A stretch of 64,000 nt of DNA from Piscinibacter sp. (lineage in GTDB: Bacteria > Pseudomonadota > Gammaproteobacteria > Burkholderiales > Burkholderiaceae_C), in contig JAGOAS010000015.1 in NCBI GenBank assembly GCA_017983795.1, positions 1-64,000 on the forward strand, given 5' to 3'. The notes below the pieces were generated by a model. The model did not search any database, was not told the DNA's origin, and was given only the letters and a program-made list of their open reading frames with translations. The translations under genes were made by a program, and so were the position numbers. Below are positions 53,175 to 60,833 of the stretch, piece after piece (the first letter of the stretch is position 1; the number at the start of each line of letters is the position of its first letter).

Positions 53175-53678
53175 CTAACCCGCCACCCGAGTGAACTTCG
53201 CGAGCGACACGATCAGCTTGCGCGTCGCGCCGCCGAATTCCTCGAAACCGTGGTGGCGGTAGAAGGCAGCCGCGGCATCGTCCTTCGCATCGACGACGAG
53301 CGCGAACACGGCAAGCTCGGACCGCGCCGCTCGCAGGGCTGCATCGGCGAGCAGGGCGGCGCCCAGACTCCTGCCATGGAACGCCTGGTCTACGGCCAGC
53401 CTGCCGATGCGGGCGACGGGAACCGAAGGGTAGCGAGGCAGGCGCTTGGTCAGCGTCGGCGGCAGTTCGTTCAAGGGCACACCGCCGGCGGCGAGCGTGT
53501 AGTAGCCGGCGATCCTGCCGGTGCCGACTTCAACGGCGACATAGCAGGCGCTGACGCTGCGCCGGACATCCTGGCTCACCTGGCGGAGCAGGTATTGATT
53601 CAATGCCTCCACGCCACAGGAGAAAGCAGCCCGGTCGTGCTCCGGTGCAAGGGTCTCGATCCGGAACGGCGCCGTCAC
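53175..53678 (-). CDS. tacT: GNAT acetyltransferase toxin (TacT-like)
   Basis: A 167-residue GNAT protein with GTG start 53678 overlapping the antitoxin stop (GTGA). Motifs: FSCGVEALNQYLLRQVSQDVRR (typical of TacT/AtaT, CGxxxLdxyL), RIAGYYTLAAGGVPL, acetyl-CoA loop IGRLAVDQAFHGRSLGAALLADA, and catalytic-type Tyr in FYRHHGFEEF. These toxins acetylate aminoacyl-tRNA and are neutralised by the upstream DUF1778 protein. The acetyl-CoA loop reads GRSLGA, where GRGLG is usual; this is a mild change. Confidence 0.9.
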   Translation of the reverse strand: MTAPFRIETLAPEHDRAAFSCGVEALNQYLLRQVSQDVRRSVSACYVAVEVGTGRIAGYYTLAAGGVPLNELPPTLTKRLPRYPSVPVARIGRLAVDQAFHGRSLGAALLADAALRAARSELAVFALVVDAKDDAAAAFYRHHGFEEFGGATRKLIVSLAKFTRVAG

Positions 53679-53965
53679 TTCGCGCCGTCGATCAGGCGTT
53701 GGCGAGCCTTGAGTGCGCGCTTCATGGCCGGCGCAAGCGGCGGCGGCTCGAGCAGCAGATCGACGAAGCGCTGCTGGTCTTCAACCGACAGGCGGACGAG
53801 CTGGGCGTCCTCGATCGTGCGCTGCGCATCCTTCAACGCAGCGGCCACCAGGAAGTCGCTGAGGCTGCGGCCCTGCAGCTCCGCGGCACGGCGGACGACG
53901 GCGAGGGCGTCGGGCGCGATGCGAGCCTCGACGCGAGCGGTGCGGGTGGATTCGGTGGTGGCCAT
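53675..53965 (-). CDS. tacA: DUF1778-type antitoxin (TacA-like)
   Basis: A 96-residue protein starting at ATG 53965. Ribbon-helix-helix N-terminus (RTARVEARIAPDALAVVRRAAELQGRSLSDFLVAAAL) and a C-terminal toxin-binding arm (LSVEDQQRFVDLLLEPPPLAPAMKRAL). Antitoxin first, overlapping toxin second is the standard TacAT order. A palindrome at 53991-54013 is the likely autoregulatory site. Confidence 0.9.
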   Translation of the reverse strand: MATTESTRTARVEARIAPDALAVVRRAAELQGRSLSDFLVAAALKDAQRTIEDAQLVRLSVEDQQRFVDLLLEPPPLAPAMKRALKARQRLIDGAK

Positions 53966-53990
53966 GACGATCCTCGATGGGCAGCAGGTA

Positions 53991-54013
53991 GTGTACGTCG
54001 ATTCGCCGTACAC
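53991..54013 (-). promoter_or_regulatory. tacAT operator palindrome
   Basis: GTGTACG (53991-53997) and CGTACAC (54007-54013) are exact inverted repeats with a nine-base spacer, 26 bases upstream of tacA. On the minus strand the site overlaps TACACT, a possible -10, with TTGGTT 18 bases upstream as a weak -35, as expected for repression by the TacAT complex. Confidence 0.6.
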
Positions 54014-54039
54014 AACCAACGGCGCGCAGATTTCGCGTT

Positions 54040-54702
54040 TCAACCGGGCCAGCCCTGCGCCCCGGTGAGCGGCACGAAGCGCACGCCCATCAGTTCCTCG
54101 CGGCGCGTCTCGTGCTCGTTCACGCGCGTCAACCGCAGCAGCCACTGCGCGCCCTCGCGCTCGCCCACCGGCATCACCAGCCGGCCGCCGACGGCGAGCT
54201 GCGCCAAGAGCGCCACAGGCACTTCGGGCCCGGCCGCGGTGACGACGATGGCGTCGTAGGGCGCCGCCGCCGGCCAGCCCAGCGTGCCGTCGGCGGTGTG
54301 CACCTGCACGTTGTCCACGCCGAGTGCGGCGAGCGCCGCTGCCGCGCCCTCGGCCAGCACGGCGTGGCGTTCCACCGTGTGCACCTCTTTCGCCAGCCGC
54401 CCCAGCACCGCGGCCGCGTAGCCGGAGCCGGTGCCGATCTCGAGCACGCGCTCGCCGCCGCGCAGCTGCAGCGCCTCGCTCATGAAGGCGACGATGTAGG
54501 GCTGCGAGATGGTCTGGCCGGCGGCGATGGGCAGCGGGTTGTCGTCGTAGGCCTCGGCCTCCCAGCCGGGGCGCACGAAGCGTTCGCGCGGCAGCTCGCG
54601 CATCGCCTGCAGCACGCGCGCATCGTGCACGCCGCGTGCCTCGATCTGCTCGCGCACCATCGCGTCGCGGCGGCGCGCGAACTCCTCGGCGTGGCGGTTC
54701 AT
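54040..54702 (-). CDS. pcm: Protein-L-isoaspartate O-methyltransferase
   Basis: A 220-residue SAM-dependent repair enzyme that methylates isoaspartyl residues in damaged proteins. Motifs: VLQAMRELPRERFVRPGWEAEAYDDNPLPIAAGQTISQPYIVAFM (substrate region), VLEIGTGSGYAAAVL (SAM loop), and VGGRLVMPVGEREGAQWLLRL near the end. Its ATG overlaps the upstream ABC ATPase stop (ATGA), so it belongs to the dppBCD-like operon. This is unusual company, since pcm is commonly near surE or nlpD. Confidence 0.94.
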   Translation of the reverse strand: MNRHAEEFARRRDAMVREQIEARGVHDARVLQAMRELPRERFVRPGWEAEAYDDNPLPIAAGQTISQPYIVAFMSEALQLRGGERVLEIGTGSGYAAAVLGRLAKEVHTVERHAVLAEGAAAALAALGVDNVQVHTADGTLGWPAAAPYDAIVVTAAGPEVPVALLAQLAVGGRLVMPVGEREGAQWLLRLTRVNEHETRREELMGVRFVPLTGAQGWPG

Positions 54703-55676
54703 GGCCGGCCCTCCTCGATGCGGATGCAGCGCGCCGCGTGGCTCGCGCCCACCTCGACCGCCGGTGGCGGCGCGCGCCGGCAGTCGTCGATGGCGCGATC
54801 GCAGCGCGGCGCGAAGGCGCAGCCCTCGCCCAGATCGGCCAGCTCGGGCACGCGGCCGGGGATGGTGGGCAGCAGCGTGCCGCGCGTCGCACCCAAGCGC
54901 GGCCGCGCCGCGTAGAGGCCGCGCGTATAGGGATGGGCGCGCTGCTCGAACACCGCCGCGGTCGGGCCGGCCTCGACCACCGTGCCGCCGTACATCACCA
55001 TCACGCGCTGCACATGGCGCGCCATCACCGAGAGATCGTGGCTGATCAGCAGCAGGCCCATGCCGCTGCCGCGCACCAGTTCGTCGATCAGCATCAGCAC
55101 CTCGTGCTGCAGCGTCACGTCCAGCGCCGTGGTCGGCTCGTCGGCGATCAGCAGATCGGGCCCGCAGGCCAGCGCCATGGCAATCATCACGCGCTGGCGC
55201 TGCCCGCCGCTCAGCTGGTGCGGGTAGGCGTCGAGGCGCCGCGCCGCGTCCGGCAGCCGCACGCGATCGAGCAGGCGCAGCGCCTCGGCGCGCGCCGCCG
55301 CACGATCCAGGCCGCGGTGCAGGCGCAGCGGCTCGGCCACCTGCGCGCCGACCGTGTGCAGCGGGTTGAGCGCCGTCATCGGCTCCTGGAAGATCATCGC
55401 CACGCGGTCGCCGCGCAGGCGCGCCATCGCGTCGTCGGCGAGGCCCACCAGCTCCGCGCCGTTCAGGCGGATGCTGCCCTCGATGCGTGCGCCCTCGGGC
55501 AGCAGGCCCATGATGGCCAGCGCGCTGAGCGACTTGCCGCAGCCGCTCTCGCCGATCAGGCCGAGCTTCTCGCCGCGCGCCATCGTGAAGGACACGCCGC
55601 GCAGCGCCGCTGCCGGGCCGCGCGCGGTGGGCAGCACGACGCGCAGGTCACGCAGTTCGAGCAGCGGCGCGCTCAT
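54699..55676 (-). CDS. Oligopeptide-type ABC ATPase (DppD/OppD-like)
   Basis: A 325-residue ATPase. Walker [21 protein letters not shown], signature LSGGQRQR, Walker B LLIADEP and ISHDLSVM. The C-terminal oligopeptide-ABC extension has [12 protein letters not shown] and the Cys pattern CAFAPRC...C (iron-sulfur-type cysteines common in DppD). Overlaps neighbours on both sides by 4 bases. Confidence 0.93.
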   Translation of the reverse strand: MSAPLLELRDLRVVLPTARGPAAALRGVSFTMARGEKLGLIGESGCGKSLSALAIMGLLPEGARIEGSIRLNGAELVGLADDAMARLRGDRVAMIFQEPMTALNPLHTVGAQVAEPLRLHRGLDRAAARAEALRLLDRVRLPDAARRLDAYPHQLSGGQRQRVMIAMALACGPDLLIADEPTTALDVTLQHEVLMLIDELVRGSGMGLLLISHDLSVMARHVQRVMVMYGGTVVEAGPTAAVFEQRAHPYTRGLYAARPRLGATRGTLLPTIPGRVPELADLGEGCAFAPRCDRAIDDCRRAPPPAVEVGASHAARCIRIEEGRP

Positions 55677-56506
55677 CGTGTTCTTGCCAGGCGCGGGTCG
55701 AGCAGATCGCGCAGCCCGTCGCCCAGCAGGTTCAGGCCCAGCACCGAGAACACGATGGCCAGGCCCGGCCACACGGCCAGCAGCGGCGCCTGGTACATCA
55801 TGCTCTGGCCTTCGTTGAGCATGCGGCCCCAGCTCGGCAGCGGCGGCTGCGCACCGAGGCCGAGGTAGCTCAGGCCGGCCTCGGCGAGGATGGCGATGGC
55901 GAAGCGCACCGTCGCCTGCACGATCAGCACCGAGGCCACGTTGGGCAGCACGTGTTCGAGCGTGATGCGCGTCGCGCCCTTGCCGCAGGCGCGCGCGGCC
56001 AGCACGAACTCGCGCGACCACACCGCATTCGCCGAGGCGCGCGTGATGCGCGCGAACTCGGGGATGTTGAACAGGCCGATGGCGACGATGGCGGTGGCCA
56101 GGCCCGGCCCGTAGACCGCGCCGAGCATGATGGCGGTGAGCAGCGCCGGGAAGGCGAGGCCGAAGTCCGCCAGGCGCATCACCGCCTCCTCCACCCAGCC
56201 GCGCCGCGCCGCGGCCAGCAGGCCCAGCGCCACGCCGCCCGCGATGCCGATGCCCACCGCGATCAGGCCGACCGCGATCGAGGCGCGCGCGCCGACGATC
56301 AGCTGCGAGACGATGTCGCGCCCCAGGCTGTCGGTGCCCAGCCAGTGCGTGGCCGAGGGCGGCTGCAGCTTGTTCGGCACGTCGATCTCGGTGGCGGGAA
56401 AGGGCGTCCACACGAAGGACAGCAGCGCGAGCGCGACGAGCAGCATCACCAGCACGCCGCCGGCGACGAAGCTCTTGTGGCGCAACGCGCGCTGCCAGAA
56501 GTTCAT
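55673..56506 (-). CDS. Peptide-type ABC permease (DppC-like)
   Basis: A 277-residue permease with an N-terminal helix ([21 protein letters not shown]), the [28 protein letters not shown] block typical of DppC, and the EAA loop [30 protein letters not shown]. Six hydrophobic helices. Starts ATGA with dppB's stop. Confidence 0.93.
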   Translation of the reverse strand: MNFWQRALRHKSFVAGGVLVMLLVALALLSFVWTPFPATEIDVPNKLQPPSATHWLGTDSLGRDIVSQLIVGARASIAVGLIAVGIGIAGGVALGLLAAARRGWVEEAVMRLADFGLAFPALLTAIMLGAVYGPGLATAIVAIGLFNIPEFARITRASANAVWSREFVLAARACGKGATRITLEHVLPNVASVLIVQATVRFAIAILAEAGLSYLGLGAQPPLPSWGRMLNEGQSMMYQAPLLAVWPGLAIVFSVLGLNLLGDGLRDLLDPRLARTR

Positions 56507-57465
56507 CGGCCCACCATCTTCAAGCGCGGGTCGATCACCGCATAGAGCACGTCGACCACGAAGTTGATCGTGATCACCGTCGCCGCGATCAGCATCACCA
56601 GCGCCTGCACCAGCGGCAGGTCGCGGTTGCCGATGGCCTGGAAGATCAGCCGGCCGAGGCCGGGCAGCGAGAACACGTTCTCGATCACCACCGTGCCGGT
56701 GACGAGGTTGGCGAACTGCAGGCCCATCACCGTGAGCACCGGCACCATGGCGTTGCGCAGCACATGGCCCCACAGCACCGCGCGCCGCGACAGGCCCTTG
56801 GCGCGCGCGGTGCGCACGAAGTCCTCGCGCAGCACGTCGAGCACCGCCGAGCGCGTGAAGCGCGCCAGGATGGCGGCCTGCACCACGGCCAGTGCGACGG
56901 CCGGCAGCGCCAGCGCGCGCAAGCCCTCCCACAGGCCGCCGCCTTCGTCCTCGCTCCAGCCGGGAAAGCCGCCGGAAGGGAACCAGGGCAGCTTCACCGC
57001 GAACAGCATGACGAGCAGGATGCCGAACCAGAAGCTCGGCACGGCGATGCCCAGCTGGCTCAGCGCCATCACGCCGAGATCGCCGGCGCGGTTGTGGCGC
57101 GACGCGGCGTAGAGGCCGGCGGCGAGCGCCAGCACCACCGTCAGCGCCATCGCCAGCAGCGCCAGCGGCAGGGTCACCGCGAGGCGCTCGGCCACCAGCT
57201 CGACGATGGGGCTGTCGTAGGCGTGGCTGATGCCGAAGTCCAACGTGACCAGGCCGCGCAGCCAATCGAGGTAGCGCGCGGGCGCGGGGCGATCCAGGCC
57301 GAGCCTGGCTTCGAGCGCGGCCACCGCCTCGGGCGTGGCGCTCTCGCCCAGCATCACCTGTGCGACGTTGCCGGGCAGCAGGGCCAGCACCGCGAACACC
57401 ACCACCGAGGCCACGGCCAGCGTGATCAGCAGGCTCGCGAAACGCTTGAGCAGGAAGAGGGCGAT
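56503..57465 (-). CDS. Peptide-type ABC permease (DppB-like), start codon uncertain
   Basis: Homology to DppB clearly extends upstream of the first conventional start (GTG 57414): the frame reads IALFLLKRFASLLITLAVASVVVFAVLALLPGN, a normal DppB N-terminus. No in-frame ATG/GTG/TTG exists between there and the in-frame TAG at 57495-57493. The coordinates given start at an ATC (57465) preceded by GGGGAA, giving 320 residues; the conventional alternative is 56503-57414. The rest is standard: SPIVELVAERLAVTLPLALLAMAL and EAA loop DFVRTARAKGLSRRAVLWGHVLRNAMVPVL. First gene of the operon. Confidence 0.88.
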   Translation of the reverse strand: MALFLLKRFASLLITLAVASVVVFAVLALLPGNVAQVMLGESATPEAVAALEARLGLDRPAPARYLDWLRGLVTLDFGISHAYDSPIVELVAERLAVTLPLALLAMALTVVLALAAGLYAASRHNRAGDLGVMALSQLGIAVPSFWFGILLVMLFAVKLPWFPSGGFPGWSEDEGGGLWEGLRALALPAVALAVVQAAILARFTRSAVLDVLREDFVRTARAKGLSRRAVLWGHVLRNAMVPVLTVMGLQFANLVTGTVVIENVFSLPGLGRLIFQAIGNRDLPLVQALVMLIAATVITINFVVDVLYAVIDPRLKMVGR

Positions 57466-57553
57466 GGCGGTTCCCCGCGGGAAGTCGACTGCCTATGATG
57501 GCCGAAACGCGTCGGGCCTCATCCGGGACGCCTTTTGTGTGGGAGAGCCGAAC

Positions 57554-58147
57554 ATGCAACGCCAGATCGAGTTCTTCTATTTCATCGGAAGCACCTACTC
57601 CTACTTGTCGGTGACCCGAGCCGAAGCACGCGCCGCTCAGGACGGGGTAGCGCTGATCTGGCGCCCATTCAGCGTGCGCACGCTGATGCGCGAGCAGAAC
57701 AACATTCCCTTCGCGACCAAGCCCGTGAAGATGAAGTACATGTGGCGCGACCTGGAGCGCCGAGCGGCGCGGTTCGGCGTCCCCTTCAGCGGGATCCCAC
57801 CCTACCCGATCGATCCCGACGAGACGGCGAATCACGTGGCAACGCTGGCCGCCCGTGAGGGCTGGTGCAGAGAGTTCACGCAGGCCGCCTATCGCACCTG
57901 GTTCCTTCAGAAGCAGGATCCGGGCACGCCGGAGAGCCTGCGCAACATCCTGGCGTCACTCGGCCGGGATGCCGATGATTGCCTCGCGCGTGCGGCCGAG
58001 GACAGGACGAAGCAGGACTACCTGGCGTCGACCGAGAGCGCGCGCCAACTGGGGCTCTTCGGTTCGCCCAGCTTCGTCGTGGGCCAGGAGATCTTCTGGG
58101 GCGACGACCGGCTCGACGACGCGCTCGACTGGTGCAAGGCGCAGTGA
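57554..58147 (+). CDS. 2-hydroxychromene-2-carboxylate isomerase-like DsbA-family protein
   Basis: A 197-residue cytosolic protein starting at ATG 57554. Thioredoxin-like/kappa-GST fold: IEFFYFIGSTYSYLSVTRAEA at the N-terminus with Ser/Thr in place of CxxC, WRPFSVRTLMREQNNIPF, KMKYMWRDLERRAARFGVPF, and SARQLGLFGSPSFVVGQEIFWGDDRLDDALDW at the C-terminus. The family isomerises aromatic degradation intermediates using glutathione. No aromatic pathway genes are adjacent, so the actual substrate is open. Divergent from the dppB-like gene. Confidence 0.88.
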   Translation: MQRQIEFFYFIGSTYSYLSVTRAEARAAQDGVALIWRPFSVRTLMREQNNIPFATKPVKMKYMWRDLERRAARFGVPFSGIPPYPIDPDETANHVATLAAREGWCREFTQAAYRTWFLQKQDPGTPESLRNILASLGRDADDCLARAAEDRTKQDYLASTESARQLGLFGSPSFVVGQEIFWGDDRLDDALDWCKAQ

Positions 58148-58239
58148 GGCCTGACATCCGTGCTCAGGAATTCCTAAGTTCCGGCGTCCAAAGTGGAAGC
58201 ACAGTCAGTGTCGACTGGACACCGTCGGAAGGAAGGATC

Positions 58240-58524
58240 ATGAATCTCAACAGCATCGGCATCGCGCTGTGCCTCGCAGCCGCCGCGGCCAGCTTCTCCT
58301 CGTACGCGGGCGATCATCGCAAGGCGTCGCGTGACACGCGTCACGCCGAGTCGGCCATGCAACTCGTCGCCGTCGACGCACGCGCCGGCGAGCCCGGCCA
58401 CGGGTGGCAATACTTCAGCGATGTGCGCAGGCACAGAGCCGTCGTGATCAGCCCCGATGGCGACTACTACTACAGCCGCGGCAAGGGCCTCGAGCTGGTG
58501 TTCAAGGCAAGCGGCAGCGCCTGA
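58240..58524 (+). CDS. Small secreted protein of unknown function
   Basis: A 94-residue protein starting at ATG 58240 after GGAAGGA. Signal peptide MNLNSIGIALCLAAAAASFSSYAG. The mature part has ESAMQLVAVDARAGEPGHGWQYFSDVRRHRAVVISPDGDYYYSRGKGLELVFKA, rich in aromatic residues and likely a small beta domain. No known domain was recognised. Codon use is less G+C-rich at third positions than its neighbours, hinting at newer DNA in 58148-59236. Confidence 0.65.
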   Translation: MNLNSIGIALCLAAAAASFSSYAGDHRKASRDTRHAESAMQLVAVDARAGEPGHGWQYFSDVRRHRAVVISPDGDYYYSRGKGLELVFKASGSA

Positions 58525-58597
58525 CCCTTCGCCGGAGCAGACGGCCACCGGCAAGCATCCACCCCCTTGGCCGTCACCAATTCTGACTGCGCATGCC

Positions 58598-58622
58598 GTA
58601 GCCTGCAAGCTACAATCGCGGC
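58598..58622 (+). promoter_or_regulatory. Promoter/operator of the HigBA-like pair, possibly leaderless
   Basis: GTAGC-CTGCAA-GCTAC (58598-58613) is an inverted repeat overlapping TACAAT (58611-58616), a near-consensus -10. The toxin ATG begins at 58623, about seven bases after the -10, so transcription may start at the ATG itself. No good -35 was found. Confidence 0.5.
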
Positions 58623-58916
58623 ATGCGCGTTGAGAAGACCGACGAGTACCGCGACTGGATCGACAAGCTCAAAGATCCAGCCGGCCGGGCCCGCATCTTG
58701 ATGCGCGTTGATCGGCTCATCCACGGCAATCCAGGTTCGCACCGCAACTTGACGCATGGCGTATCCGAGCTGAAGGTCGATGTTGGTCCCGGCTATCGCG
58801 TGTACTACGCGCAGCGCGGCGATCGCTTGCTCCTTCTGCTCGTTGGCGGCGACAAGTCCACGCAGCCCAAGGACATCGCCAGAGCCATTCGCCTCGCACA
58901 GGCATACGGAGAGTGA
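58623..58916 (+). CDS. higB: RelE/ParE-superfamily toxin (HigB-like)
   Basis: A 97-residue basic protein matching the killer-type RelE/ParE group: EYRDWIDKLKDPAGRARILMRVDRLIHGNPGSHRNLTHGVSELKVDVGPGYRVYYAQRGDRLLLLLVGGDKSTQPKDIARA. The VSELKVDVGPGYRVYY and GGDKSTQ..DI motifs are diagnostic. Members cleave ribosome-bound mRNA or inhibit gyrase. Toxin-first order, with the antitoxin ATG two bases after the stop. Confidence 0.9.
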   Translation: MRVEKTDEYRDWIDKLKDPAGRARILMRVDRLIHGNPGSHRNLTHGVSELKVDVGPGYRVYYAQRGDRLLLLLVGGDKSTQPKDIARAIRLAQAYGE

Positions 58917-58918
58917 CC

Positions 58919-59236
58919 ATGGCCTCGACTGCCCGCAAGAAGCCCGCAAAGGTGAAGACCTCCTCCTACGACGTGGCGGAACATCTGCGCACGCCCGAAG
59001 AGATGGCCGCCTATCTCGACGCGTGGCTTGATGAAGCGCCGGATGATGTGTCCGGCATTGCCAGAGCGCTCGGTGACATCGCCAGAGCCAAAGGAATGAG
59101 CCAGGTCGCCAAAGAAGCCGGGCTCAGTCGGGAGAGCCTTTATCGGGCCCTCAGCGAAGGTGGCAATCCAAGCTTTTCTACCGTGCTCAAGGTTGCGCGG
59201 GCGCTCGGCGTGCGCCTGCACGCCCAACCGGCTTGA
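58919..59236 (+). CDS. higA: HigA-like addiction module antidote protein
   Basis: A 105-residue protein; ATG 58919 is preferred over GTG 58913. A flexible basic N-terminus is followed by YDVAEHLRTPEEMAAYLDAWLDEAPDD, then a helix-turn-helix IARALGDIARAKGMSQVAKEAGLSRESLYRALSEGGNPSFSTVLKVARALGVRL. This matches the putative addiction-module antidote family always found after RelE-like toxins. Expected to bind the toxin and the operator at 58598-58613. Confidence 0.9.
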   Translation: MASTARKKPAKVKTSSYDVAEHLRTPEEMAAYLDAWLDEAPDDVSGIARALGDIARAKGMSQVAKEAGLSRESLYRALSEGGNPSFSTVLKVARALGVRLHAQPA

Positions 59237-59251
59237 GTTCGGAGACCGGCC

Positions 59252-60709
59252 ATGCGCGAAACGCTTCCCTTCCCCACCCACGAACTCCTCATCGCCGGCC
59301 GCTGGCGTGAAGCGGGTTCGGGCCAGCGCCTGCCGCTGATGAACCCGTCGGACGGCAGCACGCTCGCCGAGATCGCGCGCGGCAATGCCGAAGACGTGGA
59401 CGCCGCCGTGCAGGCCGCGCAGGCGGCCCGCGCGGGCGAGTGGGGCCGGCTGACCGCCGCCGAGCGCGGCCGGCTGCTGATGGCGATGGGCCGCGCGGTG
59501 CTGGAGCGTGTCGACGAACTCGCGCGCCTCGAAGCGCTGGACGTCGGCAAGCCGCTGCGGCAGGGCCGCGCCGATGCCGTCGCGCTGGCGCGCTACCTCG
59601 AGTTCTACGGCGGCGCGGCCGACAAGGTGAGCGGCGAGACGATTCCCTACCTGAACGGCTACACCGCGCTCACCTGGCGCGAGCCGCATGGCGTGACCGG
59701 CCACGTGGTGCCCTGGAACTACCCGATGCAGATCATCGGCCGCAGCGTCGGTGCGGCGCTGGCGATGGGCAACGCCTGCGTGCTCAAGCCCGCCGAGGAA
59801 GCCTGCCTCACGGCGCTGGCCATCGGCCGCATCGCGCAGCAATGCGGCCTGCCTGCCGGCGCGCTCAACATCGTGCCGGGCCTGGGCGAAGAAGCCGGCG
59901 CGGCGCTCACGGCGCATGCCGGCGTGCAGCACCTCTCCTTCACCGGCTCGGTGGCCACCGGGCGGCTGGTGCAGGCGGCGGCGGCGAAGCACACGGTGCC
60001 CGTGACGCTGGAACTCGGCGGCAAGAGCCCGCAGATCGTCTTCGCCGATGCCGAGCTGGACGCGGCGCTGCCCTTCCTCGTCAACGCCGGCATCCAGAAC
60101 GCCGGGCAGACCTGCTCGGCCGGCTCGCGCATCCTGGTCGAACGCAGCCGCTTCGACGAGGTGGTGGAGCGCCTCGCGCAGCGCGTGCGCGTGCTGAAGG
60201 TGGGCCCGGCGCTGGCCGATCTCGACCTCGGCCCGCTGATCTCGAAGCGCCAGCACGAGATCGTCTCGCACTATCTCGGCCTGGCGCGCGACACTGGCCT
60301 GAGCGTCGCCGCGCAAGGCGAGATCGTGGACAGCGCGCCGGCCGGCGGCTTCTACGTGCGGCCGACGCTGGTGGCAGCCGTGCCCGCGGCGCACGCGCTG
60401 GCGCAGGAGGAGATCTTCGGCCCGGTGCAGGTGGTGATCGCCTTCGACGACGAGGCCGATGCGCTGCGCATCGCCAACGGCACGCCCTACGGCCTGGTGG
60501 CCGGCGTGTGGACGCGCGACGGCTCGCGCGCGCTGCGCATGGCGCGCGCGCTGCGCTGCGGCCAGGTGTTCATCAACAACTATGGCGCGGGCGGCGGCGT
60601 CGAGCTGCCCTTCGGCGGCGTCGGCGCTTCAGGGCACGGGCGCGAGAAGGGCTTCGAGGCGCTGTATGGTTTCTCCGCGCTGAAGACGGTGGCGATCCTG
60701 CACGGCTGA
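59252..60709 (+). CDS. NAD(P)-dependent aldehyde dehydrogenase
   Basis: A 485-residue ALDH-superfamily enzyme. Catalytic residues are visible: N155 in VVPWNYP, K178 in VLKPAEEA, E254 in LELGGKSP and nucleophile C288 in NAGQTCSAGSR. C-terminal EEIFGPVQVVIAF and GAGGGVELPFGGVGASGHGREKGFEAL are normal. It oxidises an aldehyde to its acid; substrate unknown. A family A repeat separates it from the SDR gene, with which it may share a catabolic role. Confidence 0.93.
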   Translation: MRETLPFPTHELLIAGRWREAGSGQRLPLMNPSDGSTLAEIARGNAEDVDAAVQAAQAARAGEWGRLTAAERGRLLMAMGRAVLERVDELARLEALDVGKPLRQGRADAVALARYLEFYGGAADKVSGETIPYLNGYTALTWREPHGVTGHVVPWNYPMQIIGRSVGAALAMGNACVLKPAEEACLTALAIGRIAQQCGLPAGALNIVPGLGEEAGAALTAHAGVQHLSFTGSVATGRLVQAAAAKHTVPVTLELGGKSPQIVFADAELDAALPFLVNAGIQNAGQTCSAGSRILVERSRFDEVVERLAQRVRVLKVGPALADLDLGPLISKRQHEIVSHYLGLARDTGLSVAAQGEIVDSAPAGGFYVRPTLVAAVPAAHALAQEEIFGPVQVVIAFDDEADALRIANGTPYGLVAGVWTRDGSRALRMARALRCGQVFINNYGAGGGVELPFGGVGASGHGREKGFEALYGFSALKTVAILHG

Positions 60710-60715
60710 GATGTC

Positions 60716-60780
60716 GGGCGCCGGGCCGCCCCAAGCCCGACGGCGCCCCACGGGGGCAGGAGCGAAGCGACTGGGGGGCT
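60716..60780. repeat. Interspersed hairpin repeat, family A copy 2
   Basis: Contains GGGCCGCCCCAAG, GGCGCCCCACGGGGGCAGG and AGCGAAGCGACTGGGGGG. Its reverse complement aligns almost base for base with 37899-37961. It lies right after the ALDH stop and before a CATAAT element (60800) upstream of the SDR gene. Confidence 0.75.
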
Positions 60781-60833
60781 CTGTGCCCCGGCGGCTGGCC
60801 ATAATCGTCGACAACAAGTTCCAGGAGGCCAAC

